A DNA stretch of 64,000 nucleotides, from positions 1-64,000 of the forward strand of contig JACQAT010000007.1 in assembly GCA_016194865.1 (NCBI GenBank), written 5' to 3'. The position numbers and the translations under genes were made by a program. The notes beneath the pieces are model-generated. The model was not told the origin of the DNA, made no database searches, and saw nothing but the letters and a program-made list of their open reading frames with translations. Of this stretch, positions 1 to 9,801 are shown in pieces (the first letter of the stretch is position 1; the number at the start of each line of letters is the position of its first letter). The stretch is from Chloroflexota bacterium (GTDB lineage Bacteria; Chloroflexota; Limnocylindria; P2-11E).

Positions 1-172
1 GACCGGCGCGGCCACCCTCCCCGCCGGGACCGAGATGGTCATGCCCGGGGACAACGTCAACCTCGAGGTCACGCTGATCACCCCGATCGCGCTCGAGGAG
101 GGCCTGCGCTTCGCCATCCGTGAGGGCGGCCGCACCGTGGGTGCCGGCGTCGTCACGAAGATCCTGGAATAA
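1..172 (+). CDS. tuf: Elongation factor Tu, C-terminal fragment (truncated by window start)
   Basis: Translation ...[45 protein letters not shown] is the EF-Tu C-terminus; TAA at 170-172. Confidence 0.96.
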   Translation, partial: TGAATLPAGTEMVMPGDNVNLEVTLITPIALEEGLRFAIREGGRTVGAGVVTKILE

Positions 173-228
173 GAATGACGACTCATTCCATTCGTCATCA
201 TTCATACGTGAACCTCGTGACGGAGGCT
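170..228 (+). promoter_or_regulatory. Structured leader of rpsJ (copy 1 of duplicated element)
   Basis: GAATGACGA...TCGTCATcATTC inverted repeat plus GAACCTC/GAGGCTC hairpin that includes the GGAGG ribosome-binding site. Confidence 0.5.
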
Positions 229-234
229 CTGTAG
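175..234 (+). CDS. Putative 19-aa leader/relay peptide [19 protein letters not shown] upstream of rpsJ
   Basis: ATG 2 nt after tuf TAA, TAG 4 nt before rpsJ ATG; near-identical copy at 2462-2521. Confidence 0.5.
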   Translation: MTTHSIRHHSYVNLVTEAL

Positions 235-238
235 CTCC

Positions 239-547
239 ATGGCAAAGCAGCGCATCCGGATCCGTCTCAAGGCGTACGACCACAAGCTGATCGATCAGTC
301 CGCCGCGCAGATCGTCGAGACCGCGCAGCGGACAGGGTCGACGGTGACGGGTCCGGTACCGCTGCCCACGCGCATCGAGAAGTTCACCGTCATCCGCAGC
401 CCGTTCATCTACAAGGACTCACGCGAGCAGTTCGAGATCCGTACCCACAAGCGCCTGATCGACATCAACGATCCGTCGCAGAAGACCGTGGACGCGCTCA
501 TGCGTCTCAACCTTCCGGCGGGCGTCGATATCGAGATCAAGCTCTAG
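239..547 (+). CDS. rpsJ: 30S ribosomal protein S10
   Basis: [22 protein letters not shown]... S10 family, operon position. Confidence 0.98.
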   Translation: MAKQRIRIRLKAYDHKLIDQSAAQIVETAQRTGSTVTGPVPLPTRIEKFTVIRSPFIYKDSREQFEIRTHKRLIDINDPSQKTVDALMRLNLPAGVDIEIKL

Positions 548-568
548 CGGGTCGAAAGAACGAGAGAG

Positions 569-1252
569 ATGGCAGACGAGAACGTCGAAGAGACCCAGGC
601 CGAAGAGAAGAAGAGCGCGAACGCGGCGCCCGCGCTGACCAAGCCGGTCATGCTCGGACGGAAGCTCGGCATGCTCCAGCTCTTCAAAGAGGACGGCTCG
701 TCCGTCGCCGCGACGGTCATCGCCGCCGAGGCGAACGTGATCACGCAGGTGCGCACGAAGGCCCGCGATGGCTACACGGCCATCCAGGTCGGCTTCGGCA
801 GCACCGACGCGAAGCGGCTTTCGAAGGCCGAGCTCGGGCACCTGGGGGCGAACGCGCCGGTCAGCAACCTGCGCGAGATCCGCCTCGACGACGTCGACGG
901 CTTCGCGTCGGGCCAGGAGATCTCGGTCGAACGGTTCGCGCCGGGTGACAAGGTCCACGTGAGCGGCATCTCGAAGGGCAAGGGCTTCCAGGGTCCGATC
1001 CGCCTGCACCACTTCTCCCGCGGTCCGAAGTCGCACGGCTCGGACCACCTGCGGCGTCAGGGTTCGGTCGGCTCCGGCACCACGCCCGGCCGCCTGTGGA
1101 AGGGCCTGCGCATGGCCGCCCACCAGGGCGTCGACAAGGTCACGGTCCGCAACCTCAAGATCCTGCGCGCCGACAGCGCTCGTTCGCTCCTCGTGATCGA
1201 GGGCGCGGTGCCGGGCGGCAAGAACGGGATCGTCATGGTGAGGAAGGCCTGA
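569..1252 (+). CDS. rplC: 50S ribosomal protein L3
   Basis: GRKLGM...[27 protein letters not shown] signature; short acidic N-terminal extension. Confidence 0.97.
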   Translation: MADENVEETQAEEKKSANAAPALTKPVMLGRKLGMLQLFKEDGSSVAATVIAAEANVITQVRTKARDGYTAIQVGFGSTDAKRLSKAELGHLGANAPVSNLREIRLDDVDGFASGQEISVERFAPGDKVHVSGISKGKGFQGPIRLHHFSRGPKSHGSDHLRRQGSVGSGTTPGRLWKGLRMAAHQGVDKVTVRNLKILRADSARSLLVIEGAVPGGKNGIVMVRKA

Positions 1253-2169
1253 TGGCGGAGAAGAAGGACACGAAGAAGGCGACCACCGGGGGGCTTCGCC
1301 CCCCGAGGGCCCCCCAGGTCGCGAAGAACAAGGCGGCCGCGAAGAAGGCCGCCCCCGCCGCCAAGCCCGTTGCCAAGAAGGTGACGCCCGCGAAGCCGGC
1401 AGCTCCGGTCAGGCGCGCGGTCGCGCGCCCGGTCACGCGCACCGAGGTGAAGCGCACCGAGGTCGTGCGCAAGCCGGCCGAGCCGCTGGAGAAGCGCGAG
1501 AAGCGCGCGGTCCAGGCGCTGCCGACCGCGCCGAGCGGCCACGCGCCGCTCATCGCCGCGGACGGCTCGTCGAACGGCACGTTCGCGCTACCCGAAGCAT
1601 TCGCGACCGTGCGCAGCGGCGCCGGCGTGCTGTTCCAGGCGTTCACCGCCGAGCGCGCGAACGCGCGCCAGGCGAACGCCGCCACCCGGAACCGCACGCG
1701 CGTCAAGGGCGGCGGCGCGAAGCCATGGCGTCAGAAGGGCACCGGCCGCGCGCGGCAGGGCTCGACCCGCTCGCCGCACTGGCGTCACGGCGCGGTCGTG
1801 TTCGGCCCGAACGGTCGCAAGTTCAAGCAGCGGATCCCCGACAAGATGCGGAAGCTCGCATTCTCGGAAGCGTTCGCGACGCGTGCCGCCGAGGGGCGGG
1901 TCCTCGTCTTCGAGAGCCTGCCGACGGCGGACAAGGGTCGCCTGCGCACGCGCACCGTGGTCGACTGGCTCGCTCGGGTCGGCGACACCGGCAGCGCGCT
2001 CTTCGTGACCTCGAACATGTCCGAGGGCACCGGTCGCGCGCTGGCCAATCTCCAGCACGTCGGCCTCGCCACACCGGGCGCGCTCAAGCTCTCGGAGATC
2101 CTCGCGTTCGACACGCTGCTCGTCGACCGTCCGGCGCTCGACGCGCTCGCGCAGCGAGCGACGGCATGA
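1252..2169 (+). CDS. rplD: 50S ribosomal protein L4 with Ala/Lys-rich N-terminal extension
   Basis: TGATG overlap with rpl[40 protein letters not shown] is the L4 core. Confidence 0.96.
   Translation: MAEKKDTKKATTGGLRPPRAPQVAKNKAAAKKAAPAAKPVAKKVTPAKPAAPVRRAVARPVTRTEVKRTEVVRKPAEPLEKREKRAVQALPTAPSGHAPLIAADGSSNGTFALPEAFATVRSGAGVLFQAFTAERANARQANAATRNRTRVKGGGAKPWRQKGTGRARQGSTRSPHWRHGAVVFGPNGRKFKQRIPDKMRKLAFSEAFATRAAEGRVLVFESLPTADKGRLRTRTVVDWLARVGDTGSALFVTSNMSEGTGRALANLQHVGLATPGALKLSEILAFDTLLVDRPALDALAQRATA
1281..1316 (+). repeat. In-frame palindromic element (GGGGGGC-TTC-GCCCCCC) inside rplD 5' extension
   Basis: gaccaccggggggcttcgccccccgagggcccccca, nearly identical to the element in rpsQ (5436-5470); encodes [11 protein letters not shown]. 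Confidence 0.75.
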
Positions 2170-2459
2170 GCAGAGGGACGCTCGTGCTGCTCCGCCCGGT
2201 GATCACCGAGAAGTCGATGACCGGCACGAACATCGGCAAGTACACGTTCGCGGTCATGAAGGACGCGACGAAGCAGGAGATCGCGGAAGCGGTCGCCGAG
2301 GCCTTCGGCGTGGACGTCGTGGACGTCAACACGAGCACGGTCCATGGCAAGACCCGTCGTCTCGGTAGGCGGATCGGCAAGACCCAGGACTGGAAGAAGG
2401 CGGTCGTCACGATCGCCCAGGGCCAGCGCATCGATCGCTACTTCGCGGAGGGTGTCTAA
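2166..2459 (+). CDS. rplW: 50S ribosomal protein L23
   Basis: ATGA overlap; LLRPVITEKSM...HGKTRRLGRRIGKTQDWKKAVVTI. Confidence 0.97.
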   Translation: MSRGTLVLLRPVITEKSMTGTNIGKYTFAVMKDATKQEIAEAVAEAFGVDVVDVNTSTVHGKTRRLGRRIGKTQDWKKAVVTIAQGQRIDRYFAEGV

Positions 2460-2513
2460 GAATGACGACTCATTTCATTCGTCATCATTCATACGTGAAC
2501 CTCCAGCGGGAGG
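2457..2513 (+). promoter_or_regulatory. Structured leader of rplB (copy 2 of duplicated element)
   Basis: 47-nt match with one mismatch to 170-216; GAACCTCC-AGCG-GGAGGTTC hairpin contains the SD. Confidence 0.5.
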
Positions 2514-2521
2514 TTCTGTAG
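2462..2521 (+). CDS. Putative 19-aa leader/relay peptide [19 protein letters not shown] upstream of rplB
   Basis: ATG 2 nt after rplW TAA, TAG 3 nt before rplB ATG; homologue of 175-234. Confidence 0.5.
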   Translation: MTTHFIRHHSYVNLQREVL

Positions 2522-2524
2522 GAA

Positions 2525-3361
2525 ATGCCTCTGAAGAAATACAAGGCCATCACGCCGGTCCGGCGGTTCCGCCAGTCGGCGGACTACTCGGACCTGACGA
2601 AGGGCAAGAAGCGCGAGAAGGCGCTCACCGAGACCAAGCAGCGCAGCGGCGGTCGCAACGCGGTGGGCCATGTGACGACGCGCCACCGCGGCGGCGGCGA
2701 GGCTCGTCGCTACCGCATCGTCGACTTCAAGCGGAACAAGGACGGCATCCCGGCGAAGGTGACCGCGTTCGAGTACGACCCGAACCGTAGCGCGCGACTC
2801 GCGCTCGTCGTCTACAAGGACGGCGAGAAGCGCTACATCATCGCGCCGGCCGAGCTGAAGATCGGTGACACGATCCTGTCCGGCCCGGACGCCGAGGCGC
2901 GCGTGGGCAACTGCATGAGCCTCGAGAACATCCCGACCGGCACGCAGATCCACGGCATCGAGCTCCAGCCCGGGCGTGGCGCGCAGATCGTGCGCTCCGC
3001 CGGTGGCGTCGCCCAGCTGGTCGCGAAGGAAGGCGAGTACGCGCAGATCCGTCTGCCCTCGGGTCAGATCCGCATCGTGCACGTGCGCTGCCGCGCGACC
3101 GTCGGCCAGATCGGCAACCTCGACCACGAGAACCGCAAGGTCGGCGGCGCGGGCCACAAGCGCCGCATGGGCTGGCGGCCGACCGTCCGTGGCGTCGTGA
3201 TGTCGCCGCGCGATCACCCGCACGGCGGCGGCGAGGCGAAGTCCCCGGTGGGAGGCATGGCGCAGACCCCGTGGGGCAAGCCCGCGATGGGTCTCAAGAC
3301 CCGCAAGAACCCGAAGACCGACCGCTTCGTCATCAAGCCGGCCAAGAAGAAGAGGGGTTAG
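2525..3361 (+). CDS. rplB: 50S ribosomal protein L2
   Basis: [14 protein letters not shown]... [21 protein letters not shown]. Confidence 0.98.
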   Translation: MPLKKYKAITPVRRFRQSADYSDLTKGKKREKALTETKQRSGGRNAVGHVTTRHRGGGEARRYRIVDFKRNKDGIPAKVTAFEYDPNRSARLALVVYKDGEKRYIIAPAELKIGDTILSGPDAEARVGNCMSLENIPTGTQIHGIELQPGRGAQIVRSAGGVAQLVAKEGEYAQIRLPSGQIRIVHVRCRATVGQIGNLDHENRKVGGAGHKRRMGWRPTVRGVVMSPRDHPHGGGEAKSPVGGMAQTPWGKPAMGLKTRKNPKTDRFVIKPAKKKRG

Positions 3362-3370
3362 GGCCAGGGA

Positions 3371-3670
3371 ATGAGCAGATCCGTAAAGAAGGGCCCCTTC
3401 GTGCAGGCCGCGCTGAAAGAGAAGATCGACATCCTCAACTCGAAGAACGAGAAGAAGGTCGTCAAGACCTGGTCGCGACCCTCGGTCGTGCTGCCGCTCA
3501 TGGTCGGCCACACGATCGCGGTCCACGACGGTCGGCGCCACGTGCCGGTGTTCATCACCGAGAACATGGTCGGCCACCGTCTCGGCGAGTTCGCGCCCAC
3601 GCGCCAGTTCAAGGGACACGGTCATGGTGTGGCCGCCGAGAAGGCTGCCACCCCGAAGCCGGGGGCATAG
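3371..3670 (+). CDS. rpsS: 30S ribosomal protein S19
   Basis: [15 protein letters not shown]...[23 protein letters not shown]. Confidence 0.98.
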   Translation: MSRSVKKGPFVQAALKEKIDILNSKNEKKVVKTWSRPSVVLPLMVGHTIAVHDGRRHVPVFITENMVGHRLGEFAPTRQFKGHGHGVAAEKAATPKPGA

Positions 3671-3671
3671 C

Positions 3672-4007
3672 GTGGAGGTCAAGGCCACGGCGAAGTTCCA
3701 GCGCATCTCGCCCCGCAAGGCGCGGCTCGTGACCGACCTGATCACGGGGAAGACCGTGGAGCAGGCGATCGCGCTGCTCGAGCACCTGCAGAAGGGCTCG
3801 GCGCAGACGATCGGCCGCGTCGTGCGCTCCGCCGCGGCGAACGCGGAGAACAACCTCAACATGACGATGGAGAACCTCTACATCAAGCGCGCGACGGCCG
3901 ACGAGGGCCCGCGCATGAAGCGCGTGTGGATGCGCAGCCACGGCAACCGGAACATCAAGCTCCACCGCACGAGCCACATCACGGTCGTCGTGGACGAGAA
4001 GGAGTGA
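3672..4007 (+). CDS. rplV: 50S ribosomal protein L22
   Basis: GTG start; VKATAKFQRISPRKARLVTDLI...; operon position. Confidence 0.96.
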   Translation: MEVKATAKFQRISPRKARLVTDLITGKTVEQAIALLEHLQKGSAQTIGRVVRSAAANAENNLNMTMENLYIKRATADEGPRMKRVWMRSHGNRNIKLHRTSHITVVVDEKE

Positions 4008-4012
4008 CGGAG

Positions 4013-4051
4013 ATGTCACTGAGCCGAATGGCGAAGGGACGAGTGGATTAG
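4013..4051 (+). CDS. Putative 12-aa relay micro-ORF MSLSRMAKGRVD
   Basis: Fills the rplV-rpsC gap; TAG abuts rpsC ATG (TAGATG) and is in frame with it. Confidence 0.35.
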   Translation: MSLSRMAKGRVD

Positions 4052-4804
4052 ATGGGTCAGAAGGTCCATCCGAGCGGCTTCCGTCTCGGCTTCACGAAGA
4101 CGTGGAACGCGAAGTGGTACGCGGGATCGAAGAACTATCGCGAGCTCCTCAAGGAGGACCTCACGATCCGCAAGACCATCCGTGGCCGCCTGCGTGACGC
4201 GGCGATCGCGCGCATCGACATCGAGCGCTCGACGAACCAGGTCACCGTGACGATCCAGACGGCCAAGCCGGGCGTCGTGATCGGCAAGGGTGGTGCGAAG
4301 GTCGAGGAGCTCCGCCAGGTGCTCGGCAAGGCGACCGCGAAGGTCGTGAAGGTGAACATCTTCGAGATCCGCTACCCGGAGCTCGACGCGATGCTGATCG
4401 CCGAGAACGTCGCGCAGCAGCTCGAGCGGCGCGTGTCGTTCCGCAAGGTGCTCAAGCAGACGGTCTCGCGCTCGATGAAGGCCGGCGCCAAGGGCGTGCG
4501 CGTCGCGGTCGCTGGCCGTCTCGGCGGCGCCGAGATGTCGCGTCGCGAGTGGGAGCGCGAGGGTCGCGTGCCGCTGCACACGCTGCGCGCGGACATCGAG
4601 TTCGGCCGCGCGATCGCGAAGACGACGTTCGGCACGATCGGCGTGAAGGCCTGGGTCTACCGCGGCGACATCGAGCCCGCACCGCGTCAGGTCGCGCAGA
4701 ACGCGCCTGCCGCCGCCGCTCGTCCCGCATCGGTCGGCCCCGCCGGTCCCGTGGGTGCGCCCCCGGCCCCGGTCGCTCCGATCGCGCCGGCAGGGGCCGT
4801 GTAG
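4052..4804 (+). CDS. rpsC: 30S ribosomal protein S3 with Pro/Ala-rich C-terminal tail
   Basis: MGQKVHPSGFRLG...GRLGGAEMSRREWEREGRVPLHTLRADI. Confidence 0.98.
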   Translation: MGQKVHPSGFRLGFTKTWNAKWYAGSKNYRELLKEDLTIRKTIRGRLRDAAIARIDIERSTNQVTVTIQTAKPGVVIGKGGAKVEELRQVLGKATAKVVKVNIFEIRYPELDAMLIAENVAQQLERRVSFRKVLKQTVSRSMKAGAKGVRVAVAGRLGGAEMSRREWEREGRVPLHTLRADIEFGRAIAKTTFGTIGVKAWVYRGDIEPAPRQVAQNAPAAAARPASVGPAGPVGAPPAPVAPIAPAGAV

Positions 4805-5254
4805 ATGCTGCAGCCGAAGCGCCTGAAGCACCGCAAGTTCCAGCGTGGCCGCATGACCGGCGCCGCGTCGGGTGGCGCCTTCATGGCCTTCGGCGACTAC
4901 GGGCTGCAGGCGCAGGAGCCGTGCTGGATGACCGCGCGCCAGATCGAGGCCGCGCGACGCGCGATCGTCCACCACCTCAAGCGCGGTGGAAAGGTCTGGA
5001 TCCGGGTCTTCCCGGACAAGCCCGTCACGAAGAAGCCCGCCGAAGTGCGGATGGGATCAGGTAAGGGCGCGCCCGACCACTGGGTCGCGGTCGTCCGTCC
5101 GGGCCGGATCCTCTTCGAGCTGGCCGGTGTCGATCACGCGCTCGCGAAGGAGGCCATGCGGCTCGCCTCCTACAAGCTGCCCATCAAGACGAAATTCCTC
5201 ACGCGGGAACAGGAGAGTGGAAGTGCAACTGAAGGACATGCGGCGGCTGTCTGA
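4805..5254 (+). CDS. rplP: 50S ribosomal protein L16
   Basis: [19 protein letters not shown]...L16 family. Confidence 0.98.
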   Translation: MLQPKRLKHRKFQRGRMTGAASGGAFMAFGDYGLQAQEPCWMTARQIEAARRAIVHHLKRGGKVWIRVFPDKPVTKKPAEVRMGSGKGAPDHWVAVVRPGRILFELAGVDHALAKEAMRLASYKLPIKTKFLTREQESGSATEGHAAAV

Positions 5255-5426
5255 CACGGAGCTCTCGGATGAGCTCAAGTCCGCCCGTGAAGAGCTGTTC
5301 AACATGCGGTTCCAGCTCGCCACGCGGCAGCTGAAGAACTACCGCGGGCTTCCGGCCGCGCGCCGGCGGATCGCGCGCGTCATCTCCGTCCTGCAGGAGC
5401 GGGAGGCGCAGCAGACGAATGCCTGA
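5217..5426 (+). CDS. rpmC: 50S ribosomal protein L29
   Basis: [51 protein letters not shown] 5217 or 5223, overlaps rplP end. Confidence 0.93.
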   Translation: MEVQLKDMRRLSDTELSDELKSAREELFNMRFQLATRQLKNYRGLPAARRRIARVISVLQEREAQQTNA

Positions 5427-6075
5427 GAAGAAGACGACCACCGGGGGGCGCCGCCCCCCGAGGACCCCCTCAGCCGCGAAGACCATAGCCGCCAAGTCCA
5501 CGAGCGCGAAAGCGGCTGCGCCTCGTCAAAAGACGACGGTCGTGAAGGCGACCGCCGCCAAGACGGCCGCCCCGTCGCGCGCTCGCGCGGCCGCGCCCGT
5601 GGCCGCCAAGCCGGTGGTCGCCGCCAAGCGCGTCGTGCGCAAGCGCGTCAGCGTGCCGGCGCGCCCCGCGGGCACGACGGCTCCGAGCGCCCACCACACG
5701 CGGCGCCGCATCAAGGTCGGCATCGTCGTGTCCGCCAAGCAGGCCCACACCGCGATCGTCGAGATCGAGCGCATGCGCGAGCACCCGCTCTACAAGAAGG
5801 CCATCCGCATCCGGAAGAAGTTCGCCGCGCACGATGAGGCGGGCGACGTCCGAGCGGGGGACCTCGTGCGCATCCAGGAGAGCCGGCCCTTCAGCGCGAC
5901 GAAGCGCTGGCGGGTCATCGAGGTCCTGTCCCGCGCCGGTGAGGCGGGGGCCGCCGCGCCGCGCGTGACCGACATCGAGAAGGCGCTCGAGGAGTCCGAG
6001 GGCGTGACCGCGCTGCTGCGCGCGCCCGAGCGCGCCGCGGCGACCGAGACCGAGCCGGAGGGCGCCGCAGAGTGA
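5419..6075 (+). CDS. rpsQ: 30S ribosomal protein S17 with long Ala/Lys-rich N-terminal and C-terminal extensions
   Basis: Core [72 protein letters not shown]. Confidence 0.95.
   Translation: MPEKKTTTGGRRPPRTPSAAKTIAAKSTSAKAAAPRQKTTVVKATAAKTAAPSRARAAAPVAAKPVVAAKRVVRKRVSVPARPAGTTAPSAHHTRRRIKVGIVVSAKQAHTAIVEIERMREHPLYKKAIRIRKKFAAHDEAGDVRAGDLVRIQESRPFSATKRWRVIEVLSRAGEAGAAAPRVTDIEKALEESEGVTALLRAPERAAATETEPEGAAE
5436..5470 (+). repeat. In-frame palindromic element (GGGGGGC-GCC-GCCCCCC) inside rpsQ 5' extension
   Basis: gaccaccggggggcgccgccccccgaggaccccct; matches the rplD element except loop and one base; encodes [11 protein letters not shown]. Confidence 0.75.
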
Positions 6076-6440
6076 TCCGCCCCTACACCCGCGTCCGCTG
6101 CGCCGACAACTCCGGAGCACGAGAGCTCTCGGTGATCCGCGTGCTGGGCAGCTCGTCCGGCACGACGGCTGAGATCGGGGACGTGTTCATCGCGACCGTC
6201 AAGAACGCGATCCCGAACGCGGGCGTGAAGAAGGGCGAGGTCGTGCGTGCGGTCGTCGTGCGGCAGACCAAGGAATACCGTCGCGCCGACGGCTCCTTCA
6301 TCCGCTTCGACGACAACGCGGCAGTGCTCCTCAACCCGCAGAACCAGCCGCGCGGCACCCGCATCTTCGGACCGGTGGCGCGCGAGCTCCGCGAGCGCAA
6401 CTTCATGAAGATCGTTTCGCTCGCACCGGAGGTCCTCTGA
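6072..6440 (+). CDS. rplN: 50S ribosomal protein L14
   Basis: [32 protein letters not shown]-type overlap with rpsQ. Confidence 0.98.
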   Translation: MIRPYTRVRCADNSGARELSVIRVLGSSSGTTAEIGDVFIATVKNAIPNAGVKKGEVVRAVVVRQTKEYRRADGSFIRFDDNAAVLLNPQNQPRGTRIFGPVARELRERNFMKIVSLAPEVL

Positions 6441-6442
6441 CC

Positions 6443-6781
6443 ATGATCCTCACCCGCATCCGCAAGGGGGACGAGATCGTCGTCATCACCGGCAAGGACC
6501 GTGGCAAGCGCGGCACGGTGCAGGAAGTGCACCCGAAGCACCGCACGGTCGTCGTCGCCGGCGTGAACATCGTGAAGCGCCACACCAAGGCCAACCCGAC
6601 GAAGCAGGTCAAGGGCGGCATCGTCGAGCAGCCGGCCGCGCTCGCGATCGGCAAGGTCATGCTCGTGTGCCCTCACTGCGGCAAGCCGACGCGCGTCGGG
6701 CATCAGGTGGACGAGGACTCGACGAAGGAGCGCATCTGCAAGCGCTGCGGGGAGACGATCGTCGTCGGAGGCAAGAGCTGA
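6443..6781 (+). CDS. rplX: 50S ribosomal protein L24
   Basis: [42 protein letters not shown]. Confidence 0.97.
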   Translation: MILTRIRKGDEIVVITGKDRGKRGTVQEVHPKHRTVVVAGVNIVKRHTKANPTKQVKGGIVEQPAALAIGKVMLVCPHCGKPTRVGHQVDEDSTKERICKRCGETIVVGGKS

Positions 6782-7341
6782 TGGCCACGACGAGCGCGCT
6801 CAAAGAGCGTTACGAGACGGCCGTGCGCGACGAGCTCAAGAAGAGCTTCAGCTACGGCAACGTCATGCAGATCCCGCGCGTCGAGAAGATCGTCATCAAC
6901 ATCGGCATGGGCGAGTCGATCGGCAACGGCAAGGCCATGGACGCCGCCGCCGGTGACCTCGCGACGATCACCGGCCAGAAGCCGATCGTCACGAAGTCCA
7001 AGAAGGCCATCTCGAATTTCCGCCTGCGGGTGGGCATGCCGATCGGGCTGAAGGTGACCCTGCGCGGCGAGCGGATGTGGCACTTCCTCGAGAAGCTGCT
7101 GACGGTCGCGCTTCCGCGCATCCGTGACTTCCAGGGCGTGCCCGACCGCAGCTTCGACGGCCGTGGCAACTACTCGCTCGGCCTCAAGGAGCAGCTCGTG
7201 TTCCCTGAGATCGACTACGACAAGATCGATCGGCTTCGCGGCATGGAGATCACGATCTGCACCACGGCACGGACGGACGAGGAAGGGCGCGCTCTGCTGC
7301 GCCAGCTCGGGATGCCGTTCCGGACAGCGGAAGGGCGGTAG
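6781..7341 (+). CDS. rplE: 50S ribosomal protein L5
   Basis: [16 protein letters not shown]...[34 protein letters not shown]. Confidence 0.98.
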   Translation: MATTSALKERYETAVRDELKKSFSYGNVMQIPRVEKIVINIGMGESIGNGKAMDAAAGDLATITGQKPIVTKSKKAISNFRLRVGMPIGLKVTLRGERMWHFLEKLLTVALPRIRDFQGVPDRSFDGRGNYSLGLKEQLVFPEIDYDKIDRLRGMEITICTTARTDEEGRALLRQLGMPFRTAEGR

Positions 7342-7344
7342 GCG

Positions 7345-7530
7345 ATGGCCAAGAAGAGCTTGATCCTCAAGGCGGCGGGTCCGCACAAGCACAAGGTGCA
7401 GGCCTACAGCCGCTGCCAGGTCTGCGGGCGACCGCGGGGCTACATGCGCAAGTTCGGCCTCTGCCGGATCTGCTTCCGCGAGCGCGCGCTCATGGGCGAG
7501 CTGCCCGGCGTGACGAAGTCGAGCTGGTGA
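7345..7530 (+). CDS. rpsN: 30S ribosomal protein S14, zinc-binding (type Z)
   Basis: [25 protein letters not shown] motif. Confidence 0.97.
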   Translation: MAKKSLILKAAGPHKHKVQAYSRCQVCGRPRGYMRKFGLCRICFRERALMGELPGVTKSSW

Positions 7531-7541
7531 GGAGGGGCCCC

Positions 7542-7600
7542 ATGAACGAGCGGGATGCGCGAGGAATGGGGAGGCCGTGATGCAAAGGGGATCGCCATGA
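7542..7600 (+). CDS. Putative chain of two relay micro-ORFs (MNERDARGMGRP at 7542-7580, MQRGSP at 7580-7600)
   Basis: GGAGGGG SD before 7542; TGATG junction at 7578-7582; final TGA overlaps rpsH ATG (ATGA). Confidence 0.35.
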
Positions 7601-8082
7601 CGAACGAGACGACGCTGACCGCCGAGCCGACCGCGGCCGCCGCGCCCGTGGCGCCGCGCGTGCCAAAGGCACCGAAGGTGCGCAAGCCGCGCGGGATCGC
7701 GGTGAGCGACCCCGTCGCCGATCTTCTGACGCGCGTCCGCAACGCGGTGGGCGCGCGCCACGAGTCGACGAGCCTGCCGACGAGCCGCATCAACGTCGAG
7801 ATCGCGCGGATCCTCAAGACCGAGGGCTTCATCGGCGGCTACGACCAGGCGCCCGGCCTGCTCACGATCAAGCTGAAGTACATCTCCGGGAAGACCCCGG
7901 CTGTGTCGGGACTGCGGCGCATCAGCCGTCCGGGCCTGCGCGTCTACGCCCGCAAGACCGAGATGCCTCGCGTCCTCGGGGGTCTCGGCATCGCGATCGT
8001 GTCGACCTCGAGCGGCGTGATGACCGCACGCGATGCGGAAAAGCGAGGCCTCGGCGGAGAGGTCCTCGCGTATGTCTGGTAG
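7597..8082 (+). CDS. rpsH: 30S ribosomal protein S8 with N-terminal extension
   Basis: DPVADLLTRVRNAVGARHES...RISRPGLRVYARKTEMPRVLGGLGIAIVSTSSGVMTARDAEKRGLGGEVLAYVW. Confidence 0.96.
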   Translation: MTNETTLTAEPTAAAAPVAPRVPKAPKVRKPRGIAVSDPVADLLTRVRNAVGARHESTSLPTSRINVEIARILKTEGFIGGYDQAPGLLTIKLKYISGKTPAVSGLRRISRPGLRVYARKTEMPRVLGGLGIAIVSTSSGVMTARDAEKRGLGGEVLAYVW

Positions 8083-8092
8083 GTAGAAGGAC

Positions 8093-8644
8093 ATGAGTCG
8101 GATCGGCAAGATGCCGGTGCCCGTTCCCGCCGGCGTGGACATCAAGATCGATGGAAGTCACGTGAGCGTGAAGGGGCCCAAGGGCCAGCTCGAGCGCACC
8201 TTCCACCGTGCCGTCACGATCGAGCGCAGGGGCGGAACGGTCGTCGTGTCGCGCTCGAACGAGAGCCAGCAGTCGCGCGCGCTGCACGGCCTGTCGCGGA
8301 GCCTGCTCTCCAACATGGTCGTCGGCGTGACCACGGGCTACGTGAAGGACCTCGAGATCAGCGGCACCGGCTACCGCGCGGTGCTGCAGGGCAAGAAGCT
8401 GCAGCTCGCGCTCGGGTTCTCGCATCCGGTCGAGATCGAGCCGCCCGCCGGGATCGCGTTCACGCTCGAGACGCCACAGAAGGTGCGCATCGCGGGTGTG
8501 GACAAGGAGACCGTGGGCGAGGTCGCGGCGAAGATCCACGCGCTCCGCGTGCCAGACCCGTACAAGGCGAAGGGCGTCAAGTACGCCGGCGAGTACATCC
8601 GTCGCAAGGCGGGCAAGGCCGGCAAGGTCGGCGCGAAGGCCTAG
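8093..8644 (+). CDS. rplF: 50S ribosomal protein L6
   Basis: [15 protein letters not shown]...L6 family. Confidence 0.98.
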   Translation: MSRIGKMPVPVPAGVDIKIDGSHVSVKGPKGQLERTFHRAVTIERRGGTVVVSRSNESQQSRALHGLSRSLLSNMVVGVTTGYVKDLEISGTGYRAVLQGKKLQLALGFSHPVEIEPPAGIAFTLETPQKVRIAGVDKETVGEVAAKIHALRVPDPYKAKGVKYAGEYIRRKAGKAGKVGAKA

Positions 8645-8655
8645 GAGGGAGAGCG

Positions 8656-9009
8656 ATGACGACGGCAGCACGCGGCGCGGCAAGAACGCGCCGCCACGCG
8701 CGCGTACGCGAGAAGATCAGCGGCACCGCGGAGCGTCCGCGCCTCGCCATCTTCCGCTCGATCACGCAGATCTACGCGCAGCTCATCGACGATCAGAGCG
8801 GTCGCACGCTTGCCGCCGCGTCGTCGCTCGACGCGAAGGGCGCGACCGGGACGAAGGCCGAGCGCGCGAAGGCCGCGGGGACCCTGCTGGCCGAGCGCGC
8901 CAAGGCGGCGAAGCTCGAGGGCGCGGTCTTCGACCGCGGTGGGTATCGGTATCACGGACGGGTGAAGGCGCTCGCGGACGCCGCGCGCGCGGGAGGACTG
9001 AAGTTCTGA
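8656..9009 (+). CDS. rplR: 50S ribosomal protein L18
   Basis: [31 protein letters not shown]...[26 protein letters not shown]. Confidence 0.97.
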   Translation: MTTAARGAARTRRHARVREKISGTAERPRLAIFRSITQIYAQLIDDQSGRTLAAASSLDAKGATGTKAERAKAAGTLLAERAKAAKLEGAVFDRGGYRYHGRVKALADAARAGGLKF

Positions 9010-9095
9010 TGAACAAACGAACGAAGAGCGGCTATGCCGCGACGAGTGAGTCGACGCGCCTGCGGCGTGTCTCCTTGCCGAAGGCAAGAGATTGA
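9009..9095 (+). CDS. Putative 28-aa relay micro-[31 protein letters not shown]
   Basis: TGATG overlap with rplR stop, TTGA overlap with rpsE start; aligns with the 10241-10426 units. Confidence 0.45.
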   Translation: MNKRTKSGYAATSESTRLRRVSLPKARD

Positions 9096-9098
9096 GCA
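9026..9098 (+). repeat. Diverged copy of the two-hairpin junction element
   Basis: GCGGC-TAT-GCCGC and CTTGCC-GAA-GGCAAG hairpins; compensatory differences from the 10236-10419 copies. Confidence 0.6.
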
Positions 9099-9625
9099 GG
9101 ATCGACGCGAACCGCCTCGAGCTGACCGAGCGCGTGGTGCAGATCAACCGTGTGTCGAAGGTCGTCAAGGGCGGTCGGCGGTTCAGCTTCTCCGCGATCG
9201 TCGTCGTTGGCGACGGTCGTGGCCACGTCGGCGCCGGTCTCGGCAAGGCCGACGAGGTCCCGGAGGCGATCAAGAAGGGCGTCGAGGACGCCAAGAAGCA
9301 CGTGAAGCTGATCCCCCTTGTCGATCGCACGATCCCGCACCCGGTCACCGCCGACTTCGGCGCGGCCAAGGTGCTCCTGCGTCCGGCGTCCAAAGGCACC
9401 GGCGTCATCGCCGGAGGCTCCGTGCGCGCGGTCGTCGAGTCCGCGGGCATCCACGACATCCTGTCGAAGTCGCTCGGCAGCTCGAACCCGGTCAACGTCG
9501 TCATGGCGACGATGAAGGCGCTCGAGATCCTTCGCTCGCGCGAGACGATCGCGGACATGCGCGGCGTGCGCATCGGGCCGCGCAAGAAGGCGCCCGCGAT
9601 CGAGGATCCGGGAGCGGTGGCATGA
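9092..9625 (+). CDS. rpsE: 30S ribosomal protein S5
   Basis: TTG start; [44 protein letters not shown]. Confidence 0.97.
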   Translation: MSRIDANRLELTERVVQINRVSKVVKGGRRFSFSAIVVVGDGRGHVGAGLGKADEVPEAIKKGVEDAKKHVKLIPLVDRTIPHPVTADFGAAKVLLRPASKGTGVIAGGSVRAVVESAGIHDILSKSLGSSNPVNVVMATMKALEILRSRETIADMRGVRIGPRKKAPAIEDPGAVA

Positions 9626-9801
9626 GCCTGCGCATCAAGCAGACGAAGAGCGCGATCGGGGAAAAGGATGGCGCCAAGCGCACCCTCACGGCCCTCGGTC
9701 TGCGCAAGCCCGGCGCCGAGGTGAGCCACGAGGATTCGCTGACCCTGCGCGGGATGCTCCGCCGGGTCGCGCATCTCGTGCACGTGGAGGAGTCGAAGTG
9801 A
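9622..9801 (+). CDS. rpmD: 50S ribosomal protein L30
   Basis: [58 protein letters not shown]. Confidence 0.95.
   Translation: MSLRIKQTKSAIGEKDGAKRTLTALGLRKPGAEVSHEDSLTLRGMLRRVAHLVHVEESK

Noticed and set aside
2489-8145. Long minus-strand ORFs (e.g. 457 and 480 aa) antisense to ribosomal genes
   Set aside because: Shadow ORFs typical of high GC content; Arg/Ala/Asp-rich translations without recognisable families, fully antisense to conserved genes
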